From NCBI GenBank assembly GCA_003978375.1, contig QNZW01000128.1, positions 1 to 15,447 of the forward strand: a DNA stretch of 15,447 nt, read 5' to 3'. A model generated the notes under the pieces. It did no database searches and was not told the DNA's origin. It saw nothing but the letters and a program-made list of their open reading frames with translations. Of the stretch, positions 14,059 through 15,447 are shown piece after piece (positions within the stretch are counted from its first letter, which is position 1; each line of letters starts with the position of its first letter). Made by a program: the position numbers and the translations under genes. This stretch comes from Sulfurovum sp. (GTDB lineage Bacteria; Campylobacterota; Campylobacteria; Campylobacterales; Sulfurovaceae).

Positions 14059-15447
14059 ATGGAGAATTTAATATATATTGCACTGTTTGCACCTTTGGTA
14101 AGTTCTTTATTTTCAGCACTCTTTGGAATGAGTCAAAGACAAATTTTTGTAGGTATCGTAGCATCTATACTACTTTTTATCTCATTTTTTGCTTCTGTGA
14201 TGTTAGCAATAAATGTTGCACATACAGGTGTTGCACTACATACAACGATGATGGATTGGATTAGTGTAGGTGATGTGAGTATTCCTTTTGGTTTTGTTGT
14301 TGATCAAGTATCGGTTACAATGATGGTTGTGGTCACATTGGTATCTACCATCGTCCATGTGTATGCTATTGGATATATGGATCATGATAAAAGTTTTAAT
14401 AGATTTTTCTCTTATCTTTCAGCTTTTGTGTTTTCTATGTTGATCTTAGTGATGTCAGATAATTTTGCCGGACTATTTATAGGCTGGGAAGGCGTGGGTG
14501 TATGTTCTTGGTTACTCATTGGTTTTTGGTATAGCAAAGCAGATCAACCAAGAGAAGTTAATCCTTCGGTCTCTCCATCTTGGGCAGCGAATGAAGCATT
14601 TATTATGAACCGTATTGCTGACCTTGGAATGCTCGTAGGTATTTTTATTATTTTTTGGAACACAGGAACCCTTCAATATGATGCAGTCTTTGCACAATTA
14701 CCTCAATTAAGTGAAAGTATATTGACAGCTGCTGCAATCGGGCTTTTTATTGGAGCAATGGGTAAATCAGCACAGTTTCCTTTGCATACATGGCTCACAG
14801 ATGCGATGGAGGGTCCTACCCCTGTATCTGCCTTGATTCATGCAGCAACAATGGTAACAGCAGGTGTTTTCTTGGTGATTCGTGCGAACCCACTTTTCTC
14901 TATGACGCCTGAAGTTTCTTTCTTTATTGCAGGATTAGGTACATTTGTGGCTATTTTTGCAGCATCTATGGCGTTGGTCAATAGAGATTTAAAAAGAATT
15001 ATAGCCTTTTCTACACTCTCTCAGTTGGGATATATGTTTGCTGCTGCCGGATTGGGTGCTTATTGGATTGCACTTTTTCATTTGGCGGCACACGCATTCT
15101 TTAAAGCACTTTTATTTTTAGGTGCAGGTAATGTGATGCATGCTATGCATGATGAACTTGACATCTTTAAGATGGGAGGATTAAAAAAAGTAATGAAATG
15201 GACTTATATCTATATGTTTGTTGCCTCATTGGCACTTGCAGGGATTCCATTTTTTGCTGGATTCTTCTCTAAGGATGCTATTATTGAAACGGCATTTAAT
15301 GAGGGCACCTATATGTTATGGATAATATTAGTAGTGACTGCAGGAATGACAGCATTTTATAGCTTTAGGCAAGTCTTTTTAACCTTCCTTGGTAAAGAGA
15401 GATATAAAGAGTTAGGAATTCATCCACATGAAATGTATAAGTTTGTA
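14059..15447 (+). CDS. nuoL: NADH-quinone oxidoreductase subunit L, 5' part (runs off right edge)
   Basis: An antiporter-like proton-pumping subunit at the distal end of the membrane arm. The reading frame is open for 463 codons to the end of the window; the family is usually about 600-650 residues, so roughly the last quarter is missing. Visible: the N-terminal helices, the FVVDQVSVTMM segment, E144 in GWEGVGVCSWLLIGFW, the lysine K236 in GKSAQFPLHTWLTDAM followed by EGPTPVSALIHAATMV, the HAFFKALLFLGAG helix, and AGIPFFAGFFSKD. These are the conserved channel residues and broken-helix regions of NuoL. No frameshift is seen; truncation is only by the window. nuoM and nuoN are expected to follow. 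Confidence 0.96.
   Translation, partial: MENLIYIALFAPLVSSLFSALFGMSQRQIFVGIVASILLFISFFASVMLAINVAHTGVALHTTMMDWISVGDVSIPFGFVVDQVSVTMMVVVTLVSTIVHVYAIGYMDHDKSFNRFFSYLSAFVFSMLILVMSDNFAGLFIGWEGVGVCSWLLIGFWYSKADQPREVNPSVSPSWAANEAFIMNRIADLGMLVGIFIIFWNTGTLQYDAVFAQLPQLSESILTAAAIGLFIGAMGKSAQFPLHTWLTDAMEGPTPVSALIHAATMVTAGVFLVIRANPLFSMTPEVSFFIAGLGTFVAIFAASMALVNRDLKRIIAFSTLSQLGYMFAAAGLGAYWIALFHLAAHAFFKALLFLGAGNVMHAMHDELDIFKMGGLKKVMKWTYIYMFVASLALAGIPFFAGFFSKDAIIETAFNEGTYMLWIILVVTAGMTAFYSFRQVFLTFLGKERYKELGIHPHEMYKFV

Noticed and set aside
14059..15447. nuoL as a truncated gene or pseudogene
   Set aside because: The frame is intact to the last base and conserved motifs run in order; it is cut only by the window edge.
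1..15447. tRNA, rRNA, CRISPR array, insertion sequence or integration site
   Set aside because: No cloverleaf, array of direct repeats, transposase or terminal inverted repeats was seen. Composition and codon use look uniform, so there is no sign of recent transfer within the operon.

Overview
The window is an AT-rich chromosomal segment dominated by one long plus-strand operon for the 14-subunit type respiratory complex I (NADH:quinone oxidoreductase family). The genes are nuoA, B, C, D, a cysteine-free gene in the nuoE position, an unusual gene in the nuoF position, two different nuoG genes in tandem, nuoH, I, J, K, and the first ~460 codons of nuoL, which runs off the right edge. The AT-rich composition, separate nuoC and nuoD, a non-canonical protein in place of NuoE, and loss of the FMN/NADH domain of NuoF all fit a Campylobacterota (former Epsilonproteobacteria) genome, probably a Sulfurimonas/Sulfurovum-like chemolithotroph. 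The phylum call is fairly confident; the genus is only a guess from gene content.

Left flank (1-1369): the 3' end of a plus-strand gene for a peptidoglycan-binding protein with a 23-residue repeat. It converges, across a hairpin, on a minus-strand gene for a membrane-anchored rhodanese-domain protein. A 203-nt intergenic region then separates that gene from the divergent nuo operon and must hold the promoters for both directions.

Core operon (1370 to >15447): genes are packed with overlaps or gaps of a few bases. The exception is a 91-nt gap between nuoD and the nuoE-position gene, exactly where the conserved quinone-reducing core (nuoABCD) meets the electron-input module. The membrane arm genes (H, J, K, L) and the quinone-site/connecting subunits (B, C, D, I) look orthodox, with the key residues I could check in place (NuoB Cys ligands, NuoD His/Tyr, NuoK E36/E72, NuoL E144).

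The electron-input module (4395-11487) is the unusual part. The nuoE-position protein has no cysteine, so it cannot carry the N1a [2Fe-2S] cluster. The nuoF-position protein keeps only the C-terminal iron-sulfur domain of NuoF, and even there one of four cluster ligands is replaced by Gly. That remnant is fused to a complete GltD/NfnB-like FAD and NAD(P)H oxidoreductase with its own two [4Fe-4S] clusters. Two NuoG paralogues follow with complementary cluster sets: NuoG1 has the usual N1b, N5, N4 and N7 ligands; NuoG2 has lost all four N7 ligands but gained a full second ferredoxin-type [4Fe-4S] motif of the kind seen in HydA/FdhA-type enzymes. My inference is that this complex I exchanges electrons with NAD(P)H through an FAD module, and possibly also with ferredoxin or flavodoxin, rather than with NADH through FMN. 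In a chemolithoautotroph it could run in reverse to supply reductant for CO2 fixation.
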